From: Yarrowia lipolytica
Taxonomy: Eukaryota; Ascomycota; Dipodascomycetes; Dipodascales
NCBI RefSeq assembly: GCF_001761485.1
Contig: NC_090774.1
Span: 2,976,001-3,040,000 of the forward strand
Reading direction: 5' to 3'
Length of the DNA: 64,000 bases
Part shown: piece by piece, positions 55,136 through 64,000 of the stretch
How positions within the stretch are numbered: the first letter of the stretch is position 1
Layout of the letters: every line of letters starts with the position of its first letter
Program-made: the position numbers and the translations under genes
The notes under the pieces: generated by a model
Told to the model about the DNA's origin: nothing
What the model saw: only the letters and a program-made list of their open reading frames with translations
The model's database searches: none

Positions 55136-56155
55136 TTTGGGTTGTGGGCGGTTGCGTGTTTGTCAGTGTGTAGTAGTGAGGGACGATATATTGTCGGGGT
55201 CGAACCCCTTTATATGCTGTGACTCAATATACTGACGTCGTACGTGCGGGATTTCTTCGTTCTCAATCAATGTCATCCCTACGCTCAAAATAGAATATCC
55301 CGAATTTTGACATTCTGAACTCTGAGGGTAGCATTAGGCTTGCATGTGCCATGTATTGAGGGATGGTTTCAGGCACGCCTTGGAAGCATGGCGGAGGAGG
55401 GGTACAGACGAGCTATTGCTTGGAGAGGTGGGGATGACAGCGTGTGACTTCTATTACCGTGTAGTGATGCATGTAGTGATGCGATATTGTTGGTGTTGGC
55501 ACTGTCCTCCGTCACTTCGGGTCTCGAGCTGTGTAGAGTTAAGCGAAGACCCTGTCTTAAAGATGGAAGTGATGTCATCCTTATTTTTAGCAAAGGCGTT
55601 GACGTCACATTAAAAGTGGAGAAAGTGCGGGCGTTCAGGGGTAGCAAACATTGCTATCGATACGGGGTCCACTCAATTCAAGGAAGTAATTTGGTCTATC
55701 TTACATACACGGAGCTTCAGATAAACACAGTATCGTGTAAAATGCCGCTGGTTCTTTCTACCGGTTCTTACTTGTAATGATCACAGTCCTTGAAACGATG
55801 ATCTTTCAAGAACATGTGATGCGGTATGTACATGTGCTGTATTGGGTTTACTGATATTCCTCGTAGAAATCAGATGTAAGTCATAGAGAGGCAGTTATAT
55901 ATAGATATTCAACCCTAGGCACGAGGGGCTTCCTCGTTGTTTGCGGTACGTGTCTCTCTTTAGTTTCACAGGAGTCTTATCCAAGGTAGCCAACCGCAAC
56001 TCAGAGTGGAAGTTGACGGGCTCTAAAATGGTCATATCAGATCCAAATCACCAATTTTACTCTCCGGACAGCAGCAAGATGACAGTTACAGTAGAAGTAC
56101 CGGTACTTTACAAGGTTCTATTTACACAAGGGCAATCTCATTCGAGAACGAAGTG
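55136..56155. other. Gene-free interval, about 1 kb
   Basis: Promoter of the secreted-protein gene, then AT-rich sequence without a gene. Confidence 0.5.
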
Positions 56156-56221
56156 TTTTTTTGTTTTTATTCTAATGATTCATTGCAGAGTGGTTTTTTT
56201 TTTTTTATTCTAATGATTCAG
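56156..56221 (-). mobile_element. Two stacked LINE 3'-end copies upstream of tRNA-Pro
   Basis: An outer copy (56156-56189; T-run broken by one G, then ATTCTAATGATTCATTGCAG) and an inner copy (56194-56221; T12, ATTCTAATGATTCA). The inner one ends 59 bp before the tRNA. Confidence 0.85.
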
Positions 56222-56280
56222 TGTTTTTTTATTTCCTCACTTTCCACAGTCTCTTCTCCAGGCCCCACGACCCCAACTAC

Positions 56281-56366
56281 GGCCCGATGGTTTAGTGGTA
56301 TAATTCTCGCTTAGGGTGTCCTGAGCAATTTGCGAGAGGTCCCGGGTTCAATTCCCGGTTGGGCCC
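56281..56366 (+). tRNA. tRNA-Pro(AGG) with intron, second copy
   Basis: Identical to the minus-strand gene at 52954-53039, intron included. Followed by a T5 run. Confidence 0.95.
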
Positions 56367-57144
56367 GTTCTTTTTATACCCCCAGAGTTCCTAGGGTTAT
56401 TTTTTAGTCTCCAGTTACAAGTATTACCTGTACGCACATCTGCGTCCATGCTGATGCATCGTGCATGGCACAGAACCTCAGGCTGGATTAGTAACAGAGA
56501 GTGCTGTAGCAGCTTCTGAAACAAGTGCGATTTTTATATCGTTATGATGATAGAATCATCAAGTTACCTCCGGGAATGTGTTTTGTTATATCCCCGTGTG
56601 CTACATGGCGTGTCATATTTGTAGCCTCTGTTTACGTCCTTGATTACGACGAGTGCAGTCTCAACTGTGTTGTAGGAATTACATCACACAAACAACCAGA
56701 GCATGCTCTTCCGGGCTGTTGAGGCGCTGGAATTTTTGCGCGCCTTCATACTGTGTGGCCTGTGATTCTGTAGACACCCTCTTTCTTTACTCGTTGGCTT
56801 CTGCTTGTATTTGTACGAGTAAGACGTTTCTACAAGTAAAGTTGAATGCCTATGCCTCCATATTCTCATAATGACACAAACTTGTACTTGTACAAGTAGA
56901 CAATCACATAATAACGCAAACCCACACATATACACCACCAGGGTACTGTACCCAGCCATTAATAAACCCCGAACACCTCTTTGATAGTCTGATCTTAATG
57001 TCTGATCTTACTTACTGTCTCATCTCATCCTGTATTAGGTTAAGGCTCAACGTCTATGCATACGTCAGAACTCAAAAATGAGAGCATTCCCAAAAGCCTT
57101 CAGAGAGGAGGCTTGTATATTCCTCAACAAAACCCTATTGAACA
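56367..57144. other. Gene-free interval, 0.8 kb
   Basis: No gene. Contains ACTTGTACTTGTACAAGTAGAC near 56880 in part, another instance of the intergenic word family. Confidence 0.5.
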
Positions 57145-57234
57145 TTTTTTTTATTCTAATGATTCATTACAGCTATATACCTACTAGGCCAGGTTATTGG
57201 CGTTCAATAATCGAACATTTTTTTTTATTCTAAT
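57145..57234 (-). mobile_element. Two stacked LINE 3'-end copies upstream of tRNA-Arg
   Basis: An outer copy (57145-57210, reaching GGTTATTGGCGTTCAATAA) and an inner copy (57218-57234, T9 and ATTCTAAT). GAACA occurs before the outer copy, between the two and after the inner one (57140, 57213, 57235), as expected of short target-site duplications. Confidence 0.85.
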
Positions 57235-57296
57235 GAACATGATGACTAATCGAAATACTCATGAAGAAGCCCGACATTTTTTGGGACGAACAACCA

Positions 57297-57386
57297 GAGG
57301 ACGTGGCGTAATGGTAGCGCATTGGATTTCGGTTCTTAATGAACGACGTCCTCCAAAGGCTGCGGGTTCGAGTCCTGTCGTCCTCT
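57297..57386 (+). tRNA. tRNA-Arg(TCG) with intron
   Basis: Acceptor GAGGACG/CGTCCTC, D arm GCGTAATGGTAGCGC, anticodon stem TTGGA/TCCAA, anticodon TCG, an intron of about 18 nt, box B GGTTCGAGTCC, discriminator T. This tRNA reads CGA, the favoured Arg codon in the window's genes. Confidence 0.93.
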
Positions 57387-57527
57387 TAAGCATATATCCC
57401 TGCTGATTTTTTTCTCTTTGCCAGTGTGTGTAAGACGCATTTTTGCCCTCCAGCCTTTTGTCATCATTTTTTTTCAAACAAAGAAAACTCAAAACAAAAC
57501 CTTATTTTTATTAAAGAATTTAATAAA

Positions 57528-57582
57528 CGTAAAATCCATCGTTGCCGTCGATGGGCCCCCGGTTCGATTCCGGATCGGCGCA
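57528..57582 (+). pseudogene. tRNA-Gly(GCC) relic, 5' part degenerate
   Basis: The 3' two thirds are nearly canonical: TAAAATCC, anticodon loop TTGCCGT on stem CATCG/CGATG, then T arm GGTTCGATTCC and acceptor half TCGGCGC-A, as in yeast tRNA-Gly(GCC). The acceptor 5' strand and box A are not recognisable (A/T-rich). Confidence 0.75.
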
Positions 57583-57589
57583 GTGTGGC

Positions 57590-57692
57590 CCAGGCCATAT
57601 CCTGAAGAAAATACGGCTTCCAGTCCGATCAGCTACAGTCAAACTCAAGAGACCCCAGTACTTCATCTGCGACCGCGTCTCGCAATTACCAG
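57590..57692 (+). pseudogene. Diverged 5S rRNA copy behind the tRNA-Gly relic
   Basis: Shares GGCCATATC, GTCCGATCA, an AGTCAAACT version of the box A-like AGTTAAGCT, and further collinear matches with yeast 5S. Several differences suggest a pseudogene. The gap of about 7 nt to the tRNA relic matches dicistronic tRNA-5S genes. Confidence 0.7.
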
Positions 57693-58346
57693 AAAAGTCA
57701 TGGAACTCAGAAAGAGTAAGATAGGGACGAAGATGTATGAATTGTGAGTATGGCCTAGATGGTAGCAGCGAGTATTGTAAGTAGTACGATCTTCACTGTC
57801 TCTATATAGGGGCACTGTCTCTATATAGGAGAAGCAGTAACTTGAATAAAGGTAAGATCCTGGAATGTCAAGTAGAAAATGGTCGATCAGCCACTGGTCT
57901 CAGCTATTATTTGTGCTGTGGGTCTTGCACACACACACATCCACTCAGCTATTGTCGTAGCAGGATAGAATTCCGAAGAAGACACAATATAGATCTACTA
58001 GAATATATAGAACCAGTAGTAGCTATCAATACGATTCAATCAGCACTAAATTAATTCCCCAAGTGAATTTTCTGTGCAGGACCATAGATATTACTATACA
58101 CACAAGCCGGAAAAATGTGGTGACAAGGAAAAGACACCACAAAACAGAACACCAGAACACACTAAGAAAATGATGTAAACACGAATTAGTATACTCAGTG
58201 TAAAAAAACGACATTATTTAGTAATATGGAACAATTAATTATCACTCAAGCGTCCCACATCGCTGGAACATGACGTTTTATTTTCCGGATCACGTGACCT
58301 ATCCTGTGGAACATATTAAACAGGAGACCTTTCACGGCACGTGCCA
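57693..58346. other. Gene-free interval, 0.65 kb
   Basis: No gene. A short tandem repeat GCACTGTCTCTATATAGG-type unit occurs twice near 57790-57830. No LINE copy precedes tRNA-Ser(GCT). Confidence 0.5.
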
Positions 58347-58442
58347 GTCCCGGTGGCCGAGTGGTTAAGGCGTTGCCCTGCTAATAGATTAGCTGTCAGG
58401 CAGTGGGTTTTGCCCGCGCAGGTTCGAATCCTGTCCGTGACG
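58347..58442 (+). tRNA. tRNA-Ser(GCT) with intron
   Basis: Class II tRNA: acceptor GTCCCGG/CCGTGAC with the same single mismatch as in yeast tRNA-Ser(GCT), anticodon GCT, an intron of about 14 nt, long variable arm, box B GGTTCGAATCC, discriminator G, T5 downstream. Confidence 0.95.
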
Positions 58443-58721
58443 AGTACTTTTTGGCTCTCTTTAATCCTCTTTTTGTGGATATAGTGCCGATGTTTTTGTC
58501 CTAGTTTCACCTCATCTGTGTCGTGTTGGTATGTGCTGTCTTCTACTACTTTAGCTACAGTACATACGCAGTATGTACTTGTACTTGTACGCTTAAATAA
58601 TGCTATTAATGAAATGCAATATGCCCCATACTTGATCGCTTCATACTCGATCACAGGCCTACTCGACCATTGACCATCAATCCTCTCACTAACCACTGTC
58701 TCGACTAGGTTTGTAACCCCT

Positions 58722-60707
58722 CTATTCCCCTTCTCGATCACTCTCGACCGTAGACAGAATAGCTAACTCGGCATCCTCCTCTGTCACCTCGGGGGACTGT
58801 AATCGCACCTCCTGAACCACATCATCCTCTGGCTTGAGTAACTTGACTTGGTTGGTGTTGTACGACTTGCAGTTGTCACACTTGAGACCCAGAAAGTGGA
58901 ACTTGACGTTACTCTTGGCAGAACAGTCATTACAAGTGACAATAGATCGCCAGTCGGCATATGGATCGGGAAGAGGCTGATTTTCAATCTCCGTGTCCAT
59001 GATTCGAAACTGAGCCTCCATGTTCAAAATACTCTTGGCACAAGTGGGACACTTGTACGACACTCTGGTGTGGTCGTACCAACACGTCTGGTGAATGGCG
59101 TGTCCACAGGGCATGAAAATGACCTTAGTGGTCGATGTGAAGAGGTAGTCGCCGCAAATAGGACAGTCGCAGTCGGTGGAGCGCTCGATGCACTTGTGGG
59201 AGCCGTGTAGATCCATCGTCATGCACGCGTTGCATCGCTGGCAATGGAAAAAGTCGATACCCAGTCCCTTGCCAATGCGACAGATGCCACAATCGTTGCA
59301 ATGGTAGATGGACTTTTCAGGATCATCGTCCCACAGTTTGCAGATGGCACAGTAGTAGGAGGCCATGGACTTGTGGCACGACATGCAGTCTTGAGCTGCT
59401 GGCTGCGCCGTACCGCAATACATACACAGCATGTTCCGAGTGTCTTTTCTAATGAGAGTGTGGGATTCCACATTGTCGTGGCAGAATCGACAAGTGTACC
59501 ACTTGTTGCACTCGTTGCATTCCAGTTTGCATGCTCGTTGGTAATGTTCGCAGCCCAGAATCTGCAACTCTTCGTCATGATAAGTCGGTTGCTTATCTGT
59601 AGACGAGGCTTCTGCTGTCGGGCGAGCATCGTTTGCAGCCTGCTGTAGTCTGTAGTAATCGTGCGTCATGAGTGTCTGTAACATGTACGCTTTTTCCCGT
59701 TCGGAAAAGTCGGCATTCTGAATCTCCATAATCTTTTGACGAAGTGATACTTCTGTTTCGGGCTGATCACTACTACTCTTGCACAGTTTTTGAATGTAGG
59801 CGATCATACGTTGAGGAGCAGCCGGCTTAGGAGTGGCTCGTGGAGTGGCCGCTGTGTCGGTGTTGGAGTCCTCATTGGTATCGGGATCACTGTTTCCACG
59901 GACGGGAAATGAGGGAATATGAAAGTTCCATGAAGGTCGGAATCGAGGCGGCTGAAAACGTCGTCTATCAAACCCGTCGAAATTAAGACGTCCAATCATA
60001 TCCATTTCGTCATCTGAAGACGATTCCGACGGAGGCAATATTGGAGATCGCACGCTGGAGATCGTAGACGCTTCTACCACTTCTCCTTCCTGCTCGTCTC
60101 CGTCGGTGTACTCATAAGAGCTTTCTCCCGCGACATCGCTTTCAGCTGCGGAAAAGTCGTACGGGTGTCTTCCATCCACAAACAGCTGTTGGAAGCCCGT
60201 TGCGGCTGTTGCGGCTTCTCCGTTTTCTTCCCGGCCTCGTGTGAACCAGGCCATGTTGAGTCCTCCAAAAGACGGCAGGTTCAGAGGCCCTCCTAGCAGT
60301 CTGTGATTTTCTGGAGCGGAAAAGTAGTCTTCGGGTCGTACAGCTGACGGTCTGGCACCTGCTGTTTCATCATCAGAGCCCAAAACTGCGTCTCTGCTCT
60401 CGTTCCAAAGCTCGGTCATTTCTCGCCACCGTTGCAGATAGCTGCTCTGCAACTCTGGCTCGGAACACACGGCGGGCACGTTGGAGGGGGTGTCCTGGAG
60501 CGTGTTTCTGCGCTCTCGAGCTCGCGCCAACACCGATCCTTGCTGCTGTTCCAGCTGAGCCTCCAGCTCGGGAGCCTCTCCATTCTCTTCTGTTCTCTGC
60601 TGGCGATCCAGCCAGTTGCGAAACACCTCGGGCATCATGTCATCCCGGCGATGCAAAAACTCCGGCAGACGGATCACCGGCAGAGGCGGAAATTGCATGT
60701 AGTCCAT
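58722..60707 (-). CDS. CHY/RING zinc-finger E3 ubiquitin ligase, RCHY1 (Pirh2)-like
   Basis: 661 aa from the ATG at 60707 (CGCCATGG context). The frame stays open upstream to an in-frame ATG at 60788, so the start is not certain. The C-terminal 280 residues carry the order typical of RCHY1: CHY finger from GCEHYQRACKLEC near 385, CTCHY finger (CAICKLWDDDPEKSIYHCNDCG... HKC) near 452-505, a RING-H2 (CPICGDYL...CGHAIHQTCW...CPTC) near 515-556, and a zinc ribbon (CNDC...CDNC) near 592-613. The N-terminal 380 residues are acidic and disordered with no known domain, an addition to the 261-aa animal protein. Family role: transfer of ubiquitin to substrates; targets here are unknown. Confidence 0.9.
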   Translation of the reverse strand: MDYMQFPPLPVIRLPEFLHRRDDMMPEVFRNWLDRQQRTEENGEAPELEAQLEQQQGSVLARARERRNTLQDTPSNVPAVCSEPELQSSYLQRWREMTELWNESRDAVLGSDDETAGARPSAVRPEDYFSAPENHRLLGGPLNLPSFGGLNMAWFTRGREENGEAATAATGFQQLFVDGRHPYDFSAAESDVAGESSYEYTDGDEQEGEVVEASTISSVRSPILPPSESSSDDEMDMIGRLNFDGFDRRRFQPPRFRPSWNFHIPSFPVRGNSDPDTNEDSNTDTAATPRATPKPAAPQRMIAYIQKLCKSSSDQPETEVSLRQKIMEIQNADFSEREKAYMLQTLMTHDYYRLQQAANDARPTAEASSTDKQPTYHDEELQILGCEHYQRACKLECNECNKWYTCRFCHDNVESHTLIRKDTRNMLCMYCGTAQPAAQDCMSCHKSMASYYCAICKLWDDDPEKSIYHCNDCGICRIGKGLGIDFFHCQRCNACMTMDLHGSHKCIERSTDCDCPICGDYLFTSTTKVIFMPCGHAIHQTCWYDHTRVSYKCPTCAKSILNMEAQFRIMDTEIENQPLPDPYADWRSIVTCNDCSAKSNVKFHFLGLKCDNCKSYNTNQVKLLKPEDDVVQEVRLQSPEVTEEDAELAILSTVESDREGE

Positions 60708-61288
60708 GGCGCAAAGATGTCCGTGTACTTGTACAGGTGGTTTTGGCTTGCTTAGTGAAAAGATGTCGCAGCCGTTTGAGTTTATCATGCGTGTGATGAG
60801 GGATGTGTATGACAAGGGAGTGCAAGGCAGTGTGTCAAGTTTGTCTTGCGAAGTAGGTGAGGGGACAGCAGGTATTGGACCACTACAGCGTTTTTACGCT
60901 ACAATAGGAGGTAAACAGGTACTATCTTTGGTCTTTATAGAGGCTTATAAGGTTCCTAACTCGACTCGTGTGTCCCTTGGAAGTTAGTTCCGAACTAATT
61001 AAGGAAGCAAGTGAGAGTGTTCCCGGCCAGGCCATTTCTCGGGGTGTAAAAGTGTGGGGAAATTTTGGAAAAAAATTGAGATTTTTTTTTTAAAAAACTT
61101 ATAACATGATTTGACTGCGCCTCTTCACTTACAGCTTCGAGATTCAATTTTCAGCACCAAATGGAGACGCCCTCTTGTATACAATATGCTCACAGCCATG
61201 CCTGATGTACGATGTACAATATCCTCCCATAAGCTCATGCATTAATAAAATATGCTGCATGATCTGAACCTCCATAATTCACAACACA
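60708..61288. promoter_or_regulatory. Divergent promoter region
   Basis: Lies between the E3 ligase (-) and the small gene (+). Includes a T-rich tract near 61075-61100. No other feature. Confidence 0.5.
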
Positions 61289-61840
61289 ATGTCAACGAGA
61301 GAGTGTTATCGACGCTGTGTGCGGGCAGCCAACACACTGGGAAGCGCGGGATACAACCACAGCCGGCGGCGGCTATCTGCGCGGCTGAAGCAGGCATTTG
61401 AGTCTGGATCGGCGTCTCCAGAGCAACAGCTGCGCACCACCGAGTTCCTCGAACGAGCCGCGCGCTACCAGGGCACCGAATACAACGTGATCCGCAACAT
61501 GATCGCGATAGATTCCGCGCGCCACGGCCACCAGAAGCGTTCCAATCCGACCAAGAAGCTAGCTGAGGACGAAGAGCAGCTCAAGAACGGATTGGAGTAC
61601 GTCATGGCTACTTACAATGTACCTGGTCCAAACCAGTATAGTGAAGCTCTAAAGAAGGGAAAGCTGCCGACCATGCCGGAAAGTACACGTGCGCTGACGG
61701 ACCTCATCAGATACGGAAGCCAGACGCAATATGACGAGTATGACGCTTTGATCAGGGGGTTGAATGAGACTATGGGTCTGGCACTTCCTGTAGATGGGCA
61801 AAAGACGGAGACTGCACGCAAGACAAGTGATCATCGATAA
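61289..61840 (+). CDS. Hypothetical basic helical protein, 183 aa
   Basis: An intact frame with ATG in a CACAATG context. The N-terminal part (RECYRRCVRAANTL, then SRRRLSARLKQAFE) is amphipathic and basic, reminiscent of LYR-type mitochondrial assembly proteins or a mitochondrial presequence. Residues 50-95 are helical with FLERAARYQGTEYNVIRNM. The C-terminal half has no recognised motif. I would call it a conserved mitochondrial candidate only tentatively; length fits small LYR proteins with a tail. Confidence 0.6.
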   Translation: MSTRECYRRCVRAANTLGSAGYNHSRRRLSARLKQAFESGSASPEQQLRTTEFLERAARYQGTEYNVIRNMIAIDSARHGHQKRSNPTKKLAEDEEQLKNGLEYVMATYNVPGPNQYSEALKKGKLPTMPESTRALTDLIRYGSQTQYDEYDALIRGLNETMGLALPVDGQKTETARKTSDHR

Positions 61841-62606
61841 GGGATTGACTTGGGGCAGGCTTGGAGACGAGGACAAGATCTCATAACATTTACGGATTCT
61901 AGGGCCATCTACGACTCACTAAAAGGCAACTACTATCCAAGGCTTCCACAGGGCTCTCGGACCTTGTAAAAACACTCCCAGAGTCACACAAAGCCTTCTA
62001 GGCTGGAGGCTCATCTTTGTACATAACTTATTGCATTATCATGTCGGAACTACTGTACGACAACTCAACTCAAGGAGAGTATTCATTACGCAGCGTTTGC
62101 AGACTTGTTCTGTACATACAAATGCGTCTGATTCGCTATAATGTACTTTCTATATCCAAGAAATCTATTGTTTAAGGAATGTTTCAATCTGTAAACCCAC
62201 TCAGTTGTAGTTGAGTGCCTTGGAGGTTGACAGATCTTCCTGTTTTCTTGAACTGGAAATGATGGTTAACATACCAAACTTATAGAGTGTATGCAAATAT
62301 ATAACCGACATTCTTCTTACTGCACTGACATATTTGTATTTATTAATCTCTCTCTCACACACACTCTCTCTACAAGTACACGTCTAGTGGATGGCATTGT
62401 ATTCATAGCCACCCAATAACAGCACATGTAGCCTTCTTATAGGGTCTTCCTTTCTGCTCGTCTTTCATACTGACTAACGAAGCTACTAATACACTATAGT
62501 CCACGATAACTAGTGGTTCACTTCATCTTACAGTCTCATATTTCATAACATTGAACCGTCTTTTGAAATCTTTTCATCTATATATATGTTTATGTTACAA
62601 GTACAT
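61841..62606. other. Gene-free interval between convergent 3' ends
   Basis: AT-rich, with a CT/CA microsatellite-like stretch (about 62346-62372). No gene. Confidence 0.5.
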
Positions 62607-64000
62607 CTATTCCCGGTCGTACAGAACCTGCTTGACAGGCTCAGTTTCACCGACGTAGAGCCGGTGTTCCTGGATGTATCGGATGACCGAATTTGGTATC
62701 AGATACTGCACGCTCATTCCCCGTCTAATAAACAGCCGCACCTTTGTAGAGGAAATATCGTTGTAAATGAGCTGTTTGATGACCAGCACGTTGCGTCTGT
62801 GCTCGTACATAATGTCATGTGACAGCAGGAACGACCGCACGTCTGCGCCTGTTCGCTCCACAATCAGACACCCGTATCGGCCCAGAATGTGATGCAAGTC
62901 CCGCTCCTCCCACACGTTGGGCTCCCCCATACTTTCAATCAGGTCTCCTCCTGCGAGCAGCATGATTTTGACACCCTTTCGCTTTCCACTGACCGTCTTG
63001 ATACCGCCTCTCTTGATGTTGATTTCCTCGTTAAAGTGGTCCAACACCGTAGCAGTTCGCTGGTATGTGGGCTGCAGCGACTCCCATGCATCTACCATGA
63101 GCCACGACGATGTCCGTTCACAGGCCAGTTCACACATTCGAACTCGGTGATGTGCAGGAGCCAGACCGGGTTTGTTGTAGTTGTCCGAGACGGGCGAGTA
63201 GTAGCCTCCAATGACCTCAAACCGGGTCTGTTCTCGAATGGAGTCCATGGCCATCTCGAACATTCGCAGATGCAGGTATGTGATGGGCGAGAAGGAGCCA
63301 CAGGCCACAATGACCAGAGGACTCTTGGTCTCCTCGATCATTACCTCTGACAGTCGGTGGGTGGGAAACTTGTAGTGATCCAGGTCTCGTGCTTGCCGCG
63401 ACACGCCGATGGGCACCTCTTCGAGATCTGCGCTCTGAATGATAGGCCGCAGTCCACTGTTGTCGAGCAGATATGGCGGGGTTCGGGACGACGAATCTGC
63501 CGTGCCGGTCTCCGTGTGCACCTGTGGTTCTTTGGGCGACTTGGGCGATGTGGGGGCCATGGCCTCTTCGACTGTGGTGGGTGGTAGGGCCTGGTCTCCC
63601 AGAGAGAACTTGGAGAAGTTCGTCTGAATCTCGTTGGGCGACACCTCGAGGTCGACCTCGTCGATCTTCTCGCATCGGTCGGGGCTGGAGTCGCTCATAT
63701 TCAGCTCGCTGTGGATTCGCGGAATGTTGACTGGGGCCGGGTGGTAGTTTGAGTCTTTGGGGTTGTGTTTGCTATGGTGTTTGAGGGTCAGAGCAATCTG
63801 TTCGAGGCCCACCAGCGAATCGCGCGAGTTTGTTCGAGAGGGCAGAAGCCGCGGGCTGTCTTGCGGGAGATCGATTTCGTGCTGCGAGTCTTCCAGTACG
63901 TAGGGCTGGATGGGCGCAATGTTGGGGATGAGAGAGGCCTGTGCTGGTGCTGGAGATCGGTAAGCGGTGGGTCGCTTATCGCTGGGTCGGACGAAATTTG
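62607..64000 (-). CDS. NMA1: NMN adenylyltransferase, 5' end beyond window
   Basis: Joins nicotinamide mononucleotide (or nicotinate mononucleotide) and ATP to make NAD(+) or its acid form. The frame is open to base 64000, so the start lies outside; at least 464 codons are seen against 401 aa for yeast Nma1. The N-terminal part is disordered with PYVLEDSQ near the window edge, like the yeast PYVLADA. The catalytic domain starts LVIVACGSFSPITYLHL, with the nucleotidyltransferase motif, then GGYYSPVSDNY, MLLAGGDLIESMGEPNVW, and near the end ISSTKVRLFIRR. These are almost identical to yeast Nma1/Nma2. The stop is TAG at 62607-62609. Confidence 0.93.
   Translation of the reverse strand, partial: NFVRPSDKRPTAYRSPAPAQASLIPNIAPIQPYVLEDSQHEIDLPQDSPRLLPSRTNSRDSLVGLEQIALTLKHHSKHNPKDSNYHPAPVNIPRIHSELNMSDSSPDRCEKIDEVDLEVSPNEIQTNFSKFSLGDQALPPTTVEEAMAPTSPKSPKEPQVHTETGTADSSSRTPPYLLDNSGLRPIIQSADLEEVPIGVSRQARDLDHYKFPTHRLSEVMIEETKSPLVIVACGSFSPITYLHLRMFEMAMDSIREQTRFEVIGGYYSPVSDNYNKPGLAPAHHRVRMCELACERTSSWLMVDAWESLQPTYQRTATVLDHFNEEINIKRGGIKTVSGKRKGVKIMLLAGGDLIESMGEPNVWEERDLHHILGRYGCLIVERTGADVRSFLLSHDIMYEHRRNVLVIKQLIYNDISSTKVRLFIRRGMSVQYLIPNSVIRYIQEHRLYVGETEPVKQVLYDRE

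Noticed and set aside
55487-55777. 96-codon plus-strand frame after the secreted-protein gene
   Set aside because: Begins with TTG and lies in the promoter region; no motif.
60708-60815. N-terminal extension of the CHY/RING protein
   Set aside because: The open frame reaches 60815 only with a TTG; the ATG at 60788 has poor context, so 60707 was preferred.

Overview
The window is nuclear DNA of an ascomycete yeast, almost certainly Yarrowia lipolytica or a very close relative. Four things point there. Arginine is coded mainly by CGA; every Arg in the last 30 codons of the ribosomal protein L19 gene is CGA. Protein-gene introns start GTGAGT and end CTAAC-(T/C/A)CAG, with the branch point almost touching the acceptor. 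Many tRNA genes carry introns. There is also a decayed tRNA-Gly/5S rRNA fusion, a gene arrangement known from Yarrowia. I could run no database search; product names rest on motifs and remembered family sequences.

Layout. 0-10 kb: Stp1/Stp2-like zinc-finger regulator (-), long promoter, SLC35C2-like transporter (-), and a yapsin-like GPI-anchored protein with degenerate catalytic sites (+). 10-16.6 kb: mostly non-coding, with one Ser-rich hypothetical gene. 16.7-20 kb: RPL19 (-) and a small nucleolar-type basic protein (+) facing away from each other across a short promoter, then a His-rich single-pass membrane protein (-). 20.9-41.5 kb: two MRP/ABCC transporters (Ycf1-like and Yor1-like, both -), with a Pmp20/Ahp1-type peroxiredoxin (+), a Nus1-like dolichol-synthesis subunit (-), the Hog1 MAP kinase (-), a tRNA-Ser and an MFS transporter (-) between them. 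41.5-47.4 kb: nearly gene-free, with coding-like relics. 47.4-48.9 kb: a hypothetical gene. 50.2-58.5 kb: a tRNA island with eight tRNA genes, a truncated LINE, at least seven tiny LINE 3'-end copies, a tRNA-Gly/5S relic and one small secreted-protein gene. 58.7-64 kb: a CHY/RING E3 ligase (-), a small hypothetical gene (+) and an NMN adenylyltransferase gene (-) that runs off the right edge.

The genes are independent yeast transcription units, not operons. Loosely shared themes are stress and detoxification (Hog1, Ycf1-like, Yor1-like, peroxiredoxin) and nutrient sensing (Stp1-like).

The most striking signal is in the tRNA island. Copies of one LINE 3' end sit upstream of five tRNA genes, in opposite orientation to the tRNA. 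In four of them the proximal edge can be placed, and it lies about 55-61 bp before the mature tRNA start. At the fifth, the longest copy, the edge is unresolved. At two or three sites older copies lie stacked further out. This looks like a LINE that targets the Pol III initiation complex.
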